A stretch of DNA of 12,467 nt from Akkermansia muciniphila (GTDB taxonomy: Bacteria; Verrucomicrobiota; Verrucomicrobiia; Limisphaerales; SXTU01): assembly GCA_945872195.1 (NCBI GenBank), contig CAMBZO010000038.1:1-12467 (forward strand), in the 5' to 3' direction. Numbering within the stretch: position 1 is the stretch's first letter; each line of letters opens with the position of its first letter. The position numbers and the translations under genes were made by a program. The notes beneath the pieces were generated by a model, which worked only from the letters and a program-made list of their open reading frames with translations, did no database searches and was not told where the DNA came from. This document shows positions 1-7,344 of the stretch, in pieces.

Positions 1-333
1 CTCGACGACACGCTCATCGTGTGGGGCGGCGAGTTCGGGCGCACGCCGATGGCGCAGTCGAACAAGGGTGGCCCCGGTCGCGACCATCACATGAAGGGTT
101 TCTCGATGTTCCTCTGTGGCGGCGGCGTGAAGCGCGGCACGGTCTATGGCGCGACGGATGAGCTGGGTTACGCCTCCGTGGAGAACGTCGTCCATGTCCA
201 CGACTTGCAGGCAACGCTGCTGCACCAGCTCGGCATTGACCACAAGCGCATGAGCGTGAAATTCCAAGGCCTCGACGTGCGGCTCACGGGCGTCGGCGAC
301 GAAGGGCGGGTGGTGAAGGGGATTTTGGCGTAA
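1..333 (+). CDS. DUF1501 family protein, C-terminal part
   Basis: The reading frame is open from the first base and ends at TAA 331-333, so only the last 110 residues are present. The segment beginning LDDTLIVWGGEFGRTP, followed by GRDHH and a Gly-rich FLCGGGVKRGTVYG stretch, matches the C-terminal half of DUF1501 proteins, which belong to the alkaline phosphatase/sulfatase-like superfamily. The closing segment (HQLGIDHKRMSVKFQGLDVRL) is also typical of that family. DUF1501 proteins are abundant in Planctomycetota and Verrucomicrobiota and are usually exported; their substrate is unknown. The N-terminus and any export signal lie outside the window. The gene is convergent with the Nudix gene, with only 5 bases between the two stop codons. 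I am confident of the family, not of any enzymatic activity. Confidence 0.9.
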   Translation, partial: LDDTLIVWGGEFGRTPMAQSNKGGPGRDHHMKGFSMFLCGGGVKRGTVYGATDELGYASVENVVHVHDLQATLLHQLGIDHKRMSVKFQGLDVRLTGVGDEGRVVKGILA

Positions 334-338
334 CGCGT

Positions 339-863
339 TTACGCGGACGTGGGCGTCCGCGCTCCACCGGACACGCTCGACTCCTCAAGTGTCCACTCGT
401 TGCGCCCGCCTTCGTGACAATGGCAATGCGCGGCGAAGAATCCGCCGCGATGCTGCCAAAACCACGGCCAGATGCTTTCGCGGTCAGTGTCCGGCAGCGC
501 GAGGCCACCCAACGCGGCCCGAGGATAGAACTGAAAGTTGCCTTCCGGATGCGGCGGCGGGACGGCGGTGAGGCGTGGTTTCACCTCGAAGAGAAACATG
601 AGCCAGTGCGTGTTGCCCTGATAGCCGTGCTCACTGATGAGGCCGGTGAGTTGGAGGTCCGTGGGTTTCAGCACGAGGCCCATTTCCTCGTGTGCTTCGC
701 GGCAGGCGCAGACGTAGGGCGACTCGCCGATGTCGGTCTTGAGCTTCCCTCCGGGCGGACTCCACCGGCCGCGATTCGGCTCCTGCGCGCGATGGAGTAG
801 GAGGACTTCGTCTGCTGCATTGAAGCAGTAGAGGAGCGTGGCGATTTTGTAGGGGAGGGACAC
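339..863 (-). CDS. Nudix hydrolase (NTP pyrophosphohydrolase-like)
   Basis: The protein contains a Nudix box: with a GTG start at 863 it runs from G39 through E47 to R55-E56-A-H-E59-E60-M-G-L. The REAHEEMGL core holds the metal-binding glutamates that hydrolyse nucleoside diphosphates linked to another group. The spacing from the first Gly to the Glu is seven residues instead of the canonical five, so the loop is two residues longer. The N-terminus KIATLLYCFNAADEVLLLHR is the usual first Nudix strand pair. The frame stays open to 1046, but that extension overlaps the DUF2442 gene and reads as low-complexity Arg/Ser/Ala, so I chose GTG 863, 20 bases downstream of the DUF2442 stop (174 residues). 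No clear Shine-Dalgarno is seen. The last residues (GGARTPTSA) are encoded by the hairpin DNA at 342-361. The substrate cannot be told; a MutT-like or dinucleotide-cleaving role is possible. Confidence 0.85.
   Translation of the reverse strand: MSLPYKIATLLYCFNAADEVLLLHRAQEPNRGRWSPPGGKLKTDIGESPYVCACREAHEEMGLVLKPTDLQLTGLISEHGYQGNTHWLMFLFEVKPRLTAVPPPHPEGNFQFYPRAALGGLALPDTDRESIWPWFWQHRGGFFAAHCHCHEGGRNEWTLEESSVSGGARTPTSA
342..361. terminator. Perfect 8-bp hairpin at the DUF1501/Nudix convergent junction
   Basis: CGCGGACG (342-349) and CGTCCGCG (354-361) form a perfect 8-bp GC-rich stem with the 4-base loop TGGG. It starts 8 bases after the DUF1501 stop and lies inside the last codons of the oppositely oriented Nudix gene. 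No T-run follows it on the + strand, so it is not a textbook intrinsic terminator. It could act as an mRNA 3'-end structure, or it could be one copy of a dispersed palindromic repeat. Confidence 0.5.
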
Positions 864-883
864 AGTCTGGGCAGAGCGGCGGC

Positions 884-1141
884 TCAAGCAGCCGCGAGCA
901 GTCGCTTTCCCTCGGGCGCTCCGCGAAGCACTCCTGCTGCGCTCAGGTGATAATCCAGTGCCGTCCAATGCACTCCTCGCCCGGCCCCGCACAACGGCCA
1001 GAGCCGACGCTCGGCGGCACTGGCGGCCTCCAAGGTGGGATACCATGCCAGCGGGGCGGTGGTGGTGCGACCGTCCGCCAACTTCAGCGTCAGGCGCTCG
1101 CGGCCTACGGTCACGTCCTGAATTTTAGGCGAGGTGTTCAT
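884..1141 (-). CDS. DUF2442 domain protein
   Basis: This is an 85-residue protein starting at ATG 1141. The run LTLKLADGRTTTAPLAWYPTL, an ERRLW segment, then GRGVHWTALDYHLSAAGVLRG is the DUF2442 signature: a small all-beta/alpha domain that reads as strand-DGR-strand-P-LAWYP, then G-x-G-x-HW, and ends in the S-x-x-GLLRG-like motif. DUF2442 proteins are often encoded beside a DUF4160 partner and have been suspected to form toxin-antitoxin-like pairs; no DUF4160 gene is visible here, so this copy is an orphan. It lies 39 bases downstream of the propeller gene stop and just upstream of the Nudix gene on the same strand, so co-transcription is plausible. A purine-rich GAGGAG-like sequence precedes the ATG, but at about 14 bases it is farther away than usual. 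The function is unknown. Confidence 0.8.
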   Translation of the reverse strand: MNTSPKIQDVTVGRERLTLKLADGRTTTAPLAWYPTLEAASAAERRLWPLCGAGRGVHWTALDYHLSAAGVLRGAPEGKRLLAAA

Positions 1142-1180
1142 GCCATTGTCAGAGACTCCTCACGTCGTCTCCTACGCGAG

Positions 1181-2524
1181 TCACTTCCCCACGCAGAAGA
1201 GCTTCGTCCCGGTGCGAATGTAGAGGTTGCCCTGCGAGATGGCCACGCTGGAACGCAGCCGGGTGGCGTCCCCCTCGTCCTTGAAGTTCGCAGTGTGCAG
1301 GCGGTTGAACTCGGTGCCACCGGCCTGGACCACGGAGAGTTCGCCGTCGAAGTTCATCATGTAGATCTTGCCATCTGCTGCCGTGGGCGAGCATTGGAAG
1401 ACGGACTTGCCGCCGAGGTCGCCGCTCCAGATAACCTTGCCGTCCGCCGGGTTCACGCAGAGGAGCTTTTTCTTGCCGCCGTTCAGCACGTAGAACTTTC
1501 CGTCGTAGAAGAGCGGCGTGGGCACGTCGGTGGTCAGGTCGCGCTCGTTGAGCGAGGGCGCGGCGGTGGCGGCGTCTTCGGTGCTTTGCACGTGGCTCTG
1601 CCAGGCGAGGGACTTGTTGTTCAGCGTGCCGCTTCCGCCAGCCTTCACAGCATAGACAGGCGCGCCTTTGGGCCCGCACGCGAGAATGACGCCCGCGCCG
1701 ACAGTCGGCGACGGCACGAGTCGCCAGTGAGTGATGTGCGTCGGGTTCCAAGTGCCCCAGCGCCAGAGTTCCTTGCCGGTAGCCGGCTCGTGGCCGGTGA
1801 TGCAGTCGCCGCCGACGATGATGAACTCCTTGCGACCGTTGTGCGTGAAGGGCACCGGCGTGCTGAAAGCTTCGAGCGCTTCGCTCTTTGCCTCGCACGC
1901 GCGGACTTGCCGCCACTGGTCTTTGCCGGTCTGCGGGTCAATCGCGAGCAGGAATGACTCGTTGCCATCCGGCTTGCCGCGCCCGCTCACGGCGGTATCG
2001 CGCTGCAACACCTGCATAATCAGCCGCCCATCATCCAACAGCGGGCTGCTGGAGAAGGTCCAGAGAAAGGCAAACGGGCCGATGTTCCGGTCCCAAATCT
2101 TTTTGCCTGCGAAGTCGAACGCGACGAGGTCGCCGGTGCCGTAGAAGAACACGACAAGCTTCCCGTCGGTCACGGGCGAGGGCGAGCACGAGTTGCTGCC
2201 CTGGCCGTCGGAGGCGAAGTCGCTGATTTCCGAACGCCACAGCTCCTTGCCGGTTTTGCGATCGAGGCAGAGGGCGTATTGCTTCTTGCTCGCCATGTCT
2301 GCGGCAGTGACGAAAACGCGGTCGCCCCAGATGACGGGCGTCGCGGCTGATGCACCGGGGAGCGCGACGGACCACTTGATGTTCTCAGTCTTGCTGAAGG
2401 TCGCGGGGAGGTTCTTCTCGGGGCTGGAGCCGTTGTGAAGCGGACCGCGCCAGTTGGACCAGTTCTCGGCGGAGAGCAGAGAGGCGGAGAGTATCAGCGC
2501 GGCGGTGAACAGGAGGCGATTCAT
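1181..2524 (-). CDS. Secreted PQQ-like beta-propeller repeat protein
   Basis: The product has 447 residues. The frame is open upstream to 2725, but the start at ATG 2524 gives a clean Sec signal peptide (MNRLLFTAALILSASLLSA, predicted cleavage after A19) followed by the ENWSNWRGP opening typical of outer-surface PQQ-like propellers. Five blade motifs of the form D-x-x-TGKELW are visible near residues 86-96 (CLDRKTGKELW), 136-144, 194-204 (AIDPQTGKDQW), 245-254 (HEPATGKELW) and 356-366 (CVNPADGKVIW). There is no CxxCH haem motif, and I cannot show that PQQ is bound; many such proteins are structural propellers rather than dehydrogenases. It probably acts in the periplasm or at the cell surface. 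Such proteins are common beside DUF1501 genes in Verrucomicrobiota and Planctomycetota. It is divergent from thrC, with 160 bases between the start codons, and may lead the DUF2442-Nudix transcript. Confidence 0.88.
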   Translation of the reverse strand: MNRLLFTAALILSASLLSAENWSNWRGPLHNGSSPEKNLPATFSKTENIKWSVALPGASAATPVIWGDRVFVTAADMASKKQYALCLDRKTGKELWRSEISDFASDGQGSNSCSPSPVTDGKLVVFFYGTGDLVAFDFAGKKIWDRNIGPFAFLWTFSSSPLLDDGRLIMQVLQRDTAVSGRGKPDGNESFLLAIDPQTGKDQWRQVRACEAKSEALEAFSTPVPFTHNGRKEFIIVGGDCITGHEPATGKELWRWGTWNPTHITHWRLVPSPTVGAGVILACGPKGAPVYAVKAGGSGTLNNKSLAWQSHVQSTEDAATAAPSLNERDLTTDVPTPLFYDGKFYVLNGGKKKLLCVNPADGKVIWSGDLGGKSVFQCSPTAADGKIYMMNFDGELSVVQAGGTEFNRLHTANFKDEGDATRLRSSVAISQGNLYIRTGTKLFCVGK

Positions 2525-2684
2525 AATGTGCGGGCGATTTTGTCCGGCGTTGGACGGAAGGCAAGGCGGTTCAATTGAAGCGATGCTGAAGGCCGAAAAC
2601 CAGAGCCAATGCGCAGACGTTTCTCGACCGCTGCTTCCGAGCTTTGCGCTGGACTCCCCTTGCTCCCCTCCCAACCATCCGCGC
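2525..2684. other. Divergent intergenic region, propeller gene / thrC
   Basis: These 160 bases separate two divergent start codons and must hold the promoters for both directions. Both neighbouring frames stay open through it, but their translations here show no domain and are out of register with the known N-termini. I see no convincing -35/-10 pair, operator palindrome or Shine-Dalgarno sequence on either strand. Confidence 0.5.
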
Positions 2685-3905
2685 ATGAACTTTGTCACCC
2701 ACCTCGAATGCGCGAACTGCGTCACGCGCTACGATGCGGACAAAGTCCACAATCTCTGCCCCGCCTGCCAGAAGCCGCTCTGGGTGAAATACGATCTCGA
2801 CGCGCTCAAGAAAAAGTTTCCAAAGAAGGCGCTCTTTGGCCGACCCCCAACGCTCTGGCGCTACCTTGAAATGCTGCCGGTGCGCGACCCGGCCAACATC
2901 ATTTCGCTCACGGAAACCATCACTCCAATTCTGGAGACGAAGCGGCTCGCGGCGCATTTCGGCGTGCAGCACCTCTTCATGAAAGATGAGAGCCGCCTAC
3001 CCACCGGCAGCTTCAAGGCGCGCGGAATGACGATGGCCATCACGATGGCGAACGAGTTCGGCATCAAGCGCGTCGCCTGCCCCACCGCCGGCAACGCGGG
3101 CGGCGCGATGGCCGCTTACGCCGCGCGCGCAGGCATGGAGGCGTATGTGTTCATGCCGGAGGACACGCCCGTCATCAACCAGAAGGAGTGCTACCTCGCG
3201 GGCGCGAAGACCTTTCTCGTCAACGGCCTCATCACCGACTGCGGACGCATCGTCGGCGAGGGCAAGGCGAAGAAGGGCTGGTTCGATGTCTCCACGCTCA
3301 AGGAGCCGTATCGCATCGAGGGCAAGAAGACGATGGGCCTCGAACTCGCCGAGCAGTTCGACTGGGAGCTGCCCGACGTGATTCTCTACCCGACCGGGGG
3401 CGGCACCGGACTCATCGGCATGTGGAAGGCGTTCGCGGAGCTTGAGGCGATGGGCTGGCTCAAACCCTCGAAGAAGCCCCGTATGATTTCCTGCCAGAGC
3501 ACGGGCTGCCCGCCCATCGCCGACGCGTTCAAGAAGGGCGACCGCTTCGCCAAGAAGTTCGAGAACGCAGCGACCATCGCCAGCGGCATCCGCGTGCCGG
3601 CGGCGGTGGGCGACTTCATGATTCTCGACGCCGTGCGCGCCAGTGGCGGCGTGGCGCTCGCGACGCCGGAGGCGGACATTCCCAAGTGGATGCAACTCGC
3701 GTCGTCGCGGGAAGGCATCGCTATGTGCCCGGAGACGGCCGTGTGCCTCGGTGCGCTCGAAGTGTTGCTGCAGGAAGGAAAAATCAAACCGAACGAGCGC
3801 ATCGTGATTTTCAACACGGGCGCAGCGCAGAAATATCCCGAGGCCGTGCGCGAGCAGTTGCCGCGGGTGGACTGCACGAAGCCGATTGAGTGGGACCGAA
3901 TCTGA
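2685..3905 (+). CDS. thrC: Threonine synthase
   Basis: This is a 406-residue PLP enzyme that converts O-phospho-L-homoserine to L-threonine and phosphate, the last step of threonine synthesis in the cytoplasm. A zinc-ribbon-like N-terminus (C9-x2-C12 and C25-x2-C28) precedes the fold-type II PLP core, as in the class of threonine synthase that has a short Cys-rich N-terminal element. The PLP lysine is K111 in GSFKARG; AGNAGG (135-140) contacts the cofactor, and PTGGGTG (236-242) binds its phosphate. The start was set at ATG 2685 because the zinc-ribbon homology begins there; the open frame back to 2454 overlaps the divergent gene region and has no homology. No Shine-Dalgarno is seen. The gene stands alone, without hom or thrB in the window. 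A related threonine dehydratase or cysteate synthase is less likely given the ribbon and the length. Confidence 0.93.
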   Translation: MNFVTHLECANCVTRYDADKVHNLCPACQKPLWVKYDLDALKKKFPKKALFGRPPTLWRYLEMLPVRDPANIISLTETITPILETKRLAAHFGVQHLFMKDESRLPTGSFKARGMTMAITMANEFGIKRVACPTAGNAGGAMAAYAARAGMEAYVFMPEDTPVINQKECYLAGAKTFLVNGLITDCGRIVGEGKAKKGWFDVSTLKEPYRIEGKKTMGLELAEQFDWELPDVILYPTGGGTGLIGMWKAFAELEAMGWLKPSKKPRMISCQSTGCPPIADAFKKGDRFAKKFENAATIASGIRVPAAVGDFMILDAVRASGGVALATPEADIPKWMQLASSREGIAMCPETAVCLGALEVLLQEGKIKPNERIVIFNTGAAQKYPEAVREQLPRVDCTKPIEWDRI

Positions 3906-3906
3906 C

Positions 3907-3930
3907 GGAGTGATGGAGTAGTGGAGTGAT
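3907..3930. repeat. Three tandem 8-bp repeats after thrC
   Basis: GGAGTGAT (3907-3914), GGAGTAGT (3915-3922) and GGAGTGAT (3923-3930) are three contiguous octamers. Units one and three are identical; the middle one differs at two positions. They start 2 bases after the thrC stop, in the convergent gap with ftsY. They look like a short intergenic microsatellite-type repeat rather than a protein-coding or terminator element. Confidence 0.75.
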
Positions 3931-3939
3931 GCGGCGTCG

Positions 3940-3960
3940 AACGGGGTGCACCAACCCGTT
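3940..3960. terminator. Candidate bidirectional hairpin between thrC and ftsY
   Basis: AACGGG (3940-3945) pairs with CCCGTT (3955-3960) around a 9-base loop. An alternative nested palindrome, GGTGCACC, lies at 3945-3952. The distal arm overlaps the ftsY stop codon. There is no T-run, so termination activity is uncertain; its position at a convergent junction is the main support. Confidence 0.35.
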
Positions 3961-4873
3961 ACTTCTCGCTGAAGAGCGCGGCCGCAAACTGCTTCGCATC
4001 GAAGGGCTGAAGGTCGTCCGGTTGCTCGCCCACACCGATGAACTTGATGGGTAGGCCCAGCTCCTTCTGAATCGCCACGACCATCCCGCCCTTGCTGGTG
4101 CCGTCGAGCTTGGTGATGACGAGGCCGGTGAGCGTGACGGCCTTGTGGAACTCGCGGGCCTGTTGCAACGCATTCATGCCGGTGGTCGCGTCGAGGACGA
4201 GCAGGACTTCGTGCGGCGCACCGGGGAGCTGCTTGCCCATCACGCGATGCACCTTCTGCAATTCCTTCATCAGGTTGCTCTTCGTGTGCAGGCGCCCGGC
4301 GGTGTCCACGAGTAGGTAGCTCGCGCCGCGCGCGGTCGCAGCGGTGATGGCGTCGTGCGCCACGGCGGCCGGATCGGCGTGGTAGGCGCCGGCGACGACA
4401 TCAACCTTGAGACGCGCCCCCCAAAGCTTGAGCTGCTCAATCGCGGCCGCGCGAAAAGTGTCACAGGCCGCGAGCAAGACGATGCTCCCCTGCCCTTGCA
4501 GAAGGTGCGCGAGCTTGGCGGAGGTGGTGGTCTTGCCCGTGCCGTTGACGCCGACAACGGAGACAACGGTGAGGCCGCCGGCTTGCTGATTCAGTGCGGC
4601 GTTCGTCGCAGAGAGGCTTCGCTCGACTTCCTGTGTGGCGATGGCGAAGACATCCAGCCCGCCGCTGCCCTGCGATTCGTAGGCCAGCTTCACGGCGCAG
4701 AGAATCTGCTGGGTCATCGCCATGCCGAGGTCGGCGGCGAGCAGCGCGTGCTCCAGCTCTTCGAGGGTCTTACCGGTCAGCTTGGGCGAGCCGGTGACGA
4801 TGCGTTTGAGTTCGTGGCCGAGTTTGGCAGCGGTCTTGTGCAGACCTGCTTTGATTTTAGAGAACAGTCCCAT
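3959..4873 (-). CDS. ftsY: Signal recognition particle receptor FtsY
   Basis: This 304-residue SRP GTPase receives ribosome-nascent chain complexes from Ffh/SRP at the inner membrane. All SRP-GTPase motifs are present: P-loop GVNGTGKTT (108-116), DTFRAAA (138-144) in the insertion box, DTAGR (190-194), TKLD (254-257) and the closing GVGEQPDDLQPFD (280-292). The N-domain four-helix bundle occupies about residues 1-95. The long acidic A domain of E. coli FtsY is absent; instead the protein begins with an amphipathic, basic helix (MGLFSKIKAGLHKTAAKLG) that probably contacts lipid, as in other short FtsY proteins. The GVGEQPDDLQPFD ending distinguishes FtsY from Ffh, and there is no M domain. It is the last gene of the nusB-PHP-ftsY group, 51 bases after the PHP stop. 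No Shine-Dalgarno precedes ATG 4873. Confidence 0.96.
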   Translation of the reverse strand: MGLFSKIKAGLHKTAAKLGHELKRIVTGSPKLTGKTLEELEHALLAADLGMAMTQQILCAVKLAYESQGSGGLDVFAIATQEVERSLSATNAALNQQAGGLTVVSVVGVNGTGKTTTSAKLAHLLQGQGSIVLLAACDTFRAAAIEQLKLWGARLKVDVVAGAYHADPAAVAHDAITAATARGASYLLVDTAGRLHTKSNLMKELQKVHRVMGKQLPGAPHEVLLVLDATTGMNALQQAREFHKAVTLTGLVITKLDGTSKGGMVVAIQKELGLPIKFIGVGEQPDDLQPFDAKQFAAALFSEK

Positions 4874-4924
4874 GCTGAGCGTGGTGCGTGAAAGGGTGCG
4901 GACGGGCGACGACTGAACTGAAAC

Positions 4925-5767
4925 TCACGCTGCCGTCGAAGTCTTTTCCCGGCGGCGGCGGGCGCGGGCTTCGAGCTGGCGGACGTGGATGACCGGCAGC
5001 TTGATGCCGCCCATGAGCGGCTTGCCCTTGTTCATGCCGTGGCAGTCGGAGCCGCCGCTGATGGCGAGGTCATATTGCTCCGCCATCATCAAATAGTGCT
5101 GGCTGGCAGCGGTGGAGTGCCGGGTGTGGAAGCATTCGATGCCATCCACGCCCGCCTCGACGAGCAGCGGGATGATGTCGTCGCTCTTGTTCAGCGCCGG
5201 ATGTGCGATGACCGCCACTCCCCCGGCGTGGTGGATCAGCTCGATGGCCTGGTCAGCCGAAATCTTGAACTTCGGCACCCACGCGGGCCGGTGCTTTTTG
5301 AGATAACGCTCAAAGGCCTCGTCCATCGTCTTGCAAAGGCCCGCCTGCACCAGCGCACGCGCGACGTGCGGCCGGCCGGGTGACTCGCACTGGGCGATGG
5401 CGAAGACAGCCGCAGCCTGGAGCGGAACGCCCTTGCGCTGGAGGCACGCGGCCATTTCGTGGATGCGGTTCTGCCGCGCCTTCTGGAACTCAACGAGACT
5501 CGAGAGGAAGCGCGGGTTCGACGGGTTGATGAAGTAGCCGAGCAGATGAACTTCCACGTCATCCACTTCGCAAGTCAGCTCTGTGGCCTGGACGAACTCA
5601 ATGCCGAGCCGCGCGCACTCCGCCCCCATCCGCGCGCAACCGGCCATCGTGTCGTGGTCCGTCAGCGCCACGCAGGCGAGTTGGTGGCGCTGGGCCGCCT
5701 GCGCCATCTCCTCGGGGGAAAACGTCCCGTCCGAGAACGTCGTGTGCATGTGCAGGTCGGCGAACAT
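4925..5767 (-). CDS. PHP-domain phosphoesterase (YciV/RNase AM-like)
   Basis: This 280-residue metal-dependent hydrolase of the polymerase and histidinol phosphatase (PHP) superfamily has the expected ligand series: DLHMHTTFSDGT (H6, H8, D13), TDHDT (H38, D39), the glutamate in ATEL (E63), H74 in VHLLGYF, H134 in GRPHVARAL, AHP (H189), FHTRH (H214) and SDCHG (D241, H243). The order and length match the YciV/TrpH group, whose studied members are 3',5'-nucleoside bisphosphate phosphatases or 5'-3' exonucleases acting on RNA. Which of these activities applies cannot be read from the sequence. The C-terminus is a basic tail rich in Arg and Lys. It starts 11 bases after the nusB stop, so the two genes are probably co-transcribed; a link to RNA metabolism fits that neighbour. 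No Shine-Dalgarno is seen upstream of ATG 5767. Confidence 0.9.
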   Translation of the reverse strand: MFADLHMHTTFSDGTFSPEEMAQAAQRHQLACVALTDHDTMAGCARMGAECARLGIEFVQATELTCEVDDVEVHLLGYFINPSNPRFLSSLVEFQKARQNRIHEMAACLQRKGVPLQAAAVFAIAQCESPGRPHVARALVQAGLCKTMDEAFERYLKKHRPAWVPKFKISADQAIELIHHAGGVAVIAHPALNKSDDIIPLLVEAGVDGIECFHTRHSTAASQHYLMMAEQYDLAISGGSDCHGMNKGKPLMGGIKLPVIHVRQLEARARRRREKTSTAA

Positions 5768-5778
5768 GGCGGTGCGGG

Positions 5779-6291
5779 TCAGGGCTTGGAAACGGGGGTG
5801 CGGGCGGCCCTCATGAGCTCGCTGCGCACCTTGTCGAGGATGCCGTTGACGAACTTGCCGCTGTCGTCAGTGGAGAATTTTTTTGCGATGTCCACAGCCT
5901 CGTTGATGCTGACCACCGGCGGGATGTCCTCGCGGTGAAGCATCTCAAAGATGGCGAGCCGGAGGATATTCCTGTCCACGGCCGCCATGCGGGAAATATC
6001 CCAGTTCTTCGCGTGCTTCGTGATGACTGCGTCCGCCTCCGCACGATGCTCGATTGTGCCCAAGATGAGCGGGTCAGCAAAGAGGCGCAGCGCCGCCTCC
6101 GCGGTGGTGGGGGGTGGCAGTTCGACTTGCTCGCCCCAGGTGGACTTGCCGTCGGAGGCCTGGGCAATCGCGGAACGGCGTTGCGAATCCCAAAAATGAT
6201 CGAGCGCCTCGACCATCTGGTCCGGGGCGTTCAAGTCGCATTGAAAGAGAAACTGGATGGCACGTTCTCGTGCCTCGCGGCGCATTCCCAT
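5779..6291 (-). CDS. nusB: Transcription antitermination factor NusB
   Basis: NusB binds boxA RNA together with ribosomal protein S10 and promotes antitermination of rRNA operons. The N-terminal RREARERAIQFLFQCDLN helix and the C-terminal block AVDRNILRLAIFEML, then PPVVSINEAVDIAKKFS and GKFVNGILDKV, are diagnostic. The frame is open to 6360, but homology begins at MGMRREARERA, so I place the start at ATG 6291 (170 residues); ATG 6285 is equally possible. The protein is some 25-30 residues longer than typical NusB because of a hydrophilic, Pro-containing loop between the first helices and the C-terminal bundle (about residues 40-60). It is followed closely by the PHP gene. The 81 bases between it and the upstream lipoprotein gene could hold a promoter, but none is clear. 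Confidence 0.93.
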   Translation of the reverse strand: MGMRREARERAIQFLFQCDLNAPDQMVEALDHFWDSQRRSAIAQASDGKSTWGEQVELPPPTTAEAALRLFADPLILGTIEHRAEADAVITKHAKNWDISRMAAVDRNILRLAIFEMLHREDIPPVVSINEAVDIAKKFSTDDSGKFVNGILDKVRSELMRAARTPVSKP

Positions 6292-6372
6292 GTCGTGAGG
6301 ATAGTCCGGTGTGGGTTGGGCGGAAGTCTTTTTTCCGGCAAGGTCGCGATACGGCGGCAATCGCGCTTCAGC

Positions 6373-7344
6373 TCACCGGAACGCCTCGCGCACGGGCCGG
6401 CCAATGGCATTCGTTGGCAGGTTCAATCCGAAGAGCCACGCGATGGTCGCGGCGGTGTCGGGCAGGGTCACTTGATTTGTCAGCGCATAGCCGCGCCGCA
6501 CGCCTGAGCCCCAGACGATCCACGGGATGGTCATGTCCTGAGGCCGGTCCACGCCGTGATTCAAGCCCGCCCCACCGTGATCGGCCGTGAGCAGGAAGAC
6601 GTTATTCGTCCCGCCCGCCTGCTCGACACCTTTGCGCAGCAGCGCGAGCGCCGCGTCGCACTCCGCCAGCGCGGAAAACTGCTCCGGCGAGGGCCAGCCG
6701 TAAAAATGCCCCGCCATGTCCGCATCCGGAAAATGCACGAACATCAGGTGCGGCTTGCGCTGCGTGAAATAGCTCACTGCCTGCGCCGCCACGCTGCGCG
6801 CGGAGAAGACGTTCGTCCCTGACCAATCCTGCGGATCGGTGAGCGGAAACGAAACGTGATCCACCGAGCCGGTGGGAAACAGGTGGGCGAGCTTGTCCTT
6901 GCCGGAAAAGACAGCGCAGGAAAGCCCGCTGGCCTTGGCCAGCATGAAGACCGTTTGCGCCCGCAGCGGACCGAAGGCCGGTATCCACTGGTTCCAATAA
7001 ACCCCGTGTTCCTCCGGCGCGAGGCCAGTGAGCATGGAGGTGTGCGCCGGCAGCGTGAGCGGAGGCACGATGCTCCGGGCGGTCCACGTCACCGCGCCCT
7101 CGCGTGCCATCGCGTGCAACATCGGCATCCGTGCCTGCTGCACGAAGTCAGGCCGCGCTCCGTCGAAACTGACGAGAATGACGTGCGCGGGGCGCGGGAC
7201 CGGCTGCGCTGGCGGCGTGCTTGGTGCGGCGCTGGCGGGACTGGCCTTTGACGACGAGGCTGGAACGGCGTCGGGCTTGCACCCAGCAACCAGCAGGGCA
7301 AGGCCAGCCAGCAAAGGGCACAGGTGGAGAGATGCGGCGTTCAC
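6373..7344 (-). CDS. Lipoprotein of the type I phosphodiesterase / alkaline phosphatase superfamily
   Basis: With a GTG start at 7344 the protein has 323 residues. An N-terminal hydrophobic segment ends in the lipobox LVAGC (Cys22), followed by a Ser/Ala/Pro-rich linker to about residue 53. This indicates a membrane-anchored lipoprotein with its catalytic domain outside the cytoplasm. The domain matches nucleotide pyrophosphatase/phosphodiesterases (PF01663-like): ILVSFDGARPD (metal Asp61), PPLTLPAHTSMLTG (nucleophile Thr97), a DMAGH motif (Asp209, His213), TADHGG (Asp255, His256) and NHG (His263). The metal-binding set appears complete, so the enzyme is probably active on phosphodiester or phosphomonoester bonds; the substrate is unknown. 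The start is set at GTG because it overlaps the MEKHLA stop as GTGA, the usual form of translational coupling. An in-frame TTG at 7356 is the only alternative upstream. Confidence 0.87.
   Translation of the reverse strand: MNAASLHLCPLLAGLALLVAGCKPDAVPASSSKASPASAAPSTPPAQPVPRPAHVILVSFDGARPDFVQQARMPMLHAMAREGAVTWTARSIVPPLTLPAHTSMLTGLAPEEHGVYWNQWIPAFGPLRAQTVFMLAKASGLSCAVFSGKDKLAHLFPTGSVDHVSFPLTDPQDWSGTNVFSARSVAAQAVSYFTQRKPHLMFVHFPDADMAGHFYGWPSPEQFSALAECDAALALLRKGVEQAGGTNNVFLLTADHGGAGLNHGVDRPQDMTIPWIVWGSGVRRGYALTNQVTLPDTAATIAWLFGLNLPTNAIGRPVREAFR

Noticed and set aside
947..1957. Long + strand open frame of 336 codons opposite the propeller and DUF2442 genes
   Set aside because: It is antisense to two genes with clear domains, and its translation is Arg/Ala/Val-rich without any motif; long shadow frames are expected in GC-rich DNA.
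2997..3695. Minus strand open frame of 232 codons inside thrC
   Set aside because: The thrC reading is supported by the PLP lysine and Gly-rich loop; the antisense product is Arg/Ala/Leu-rich without a domain.
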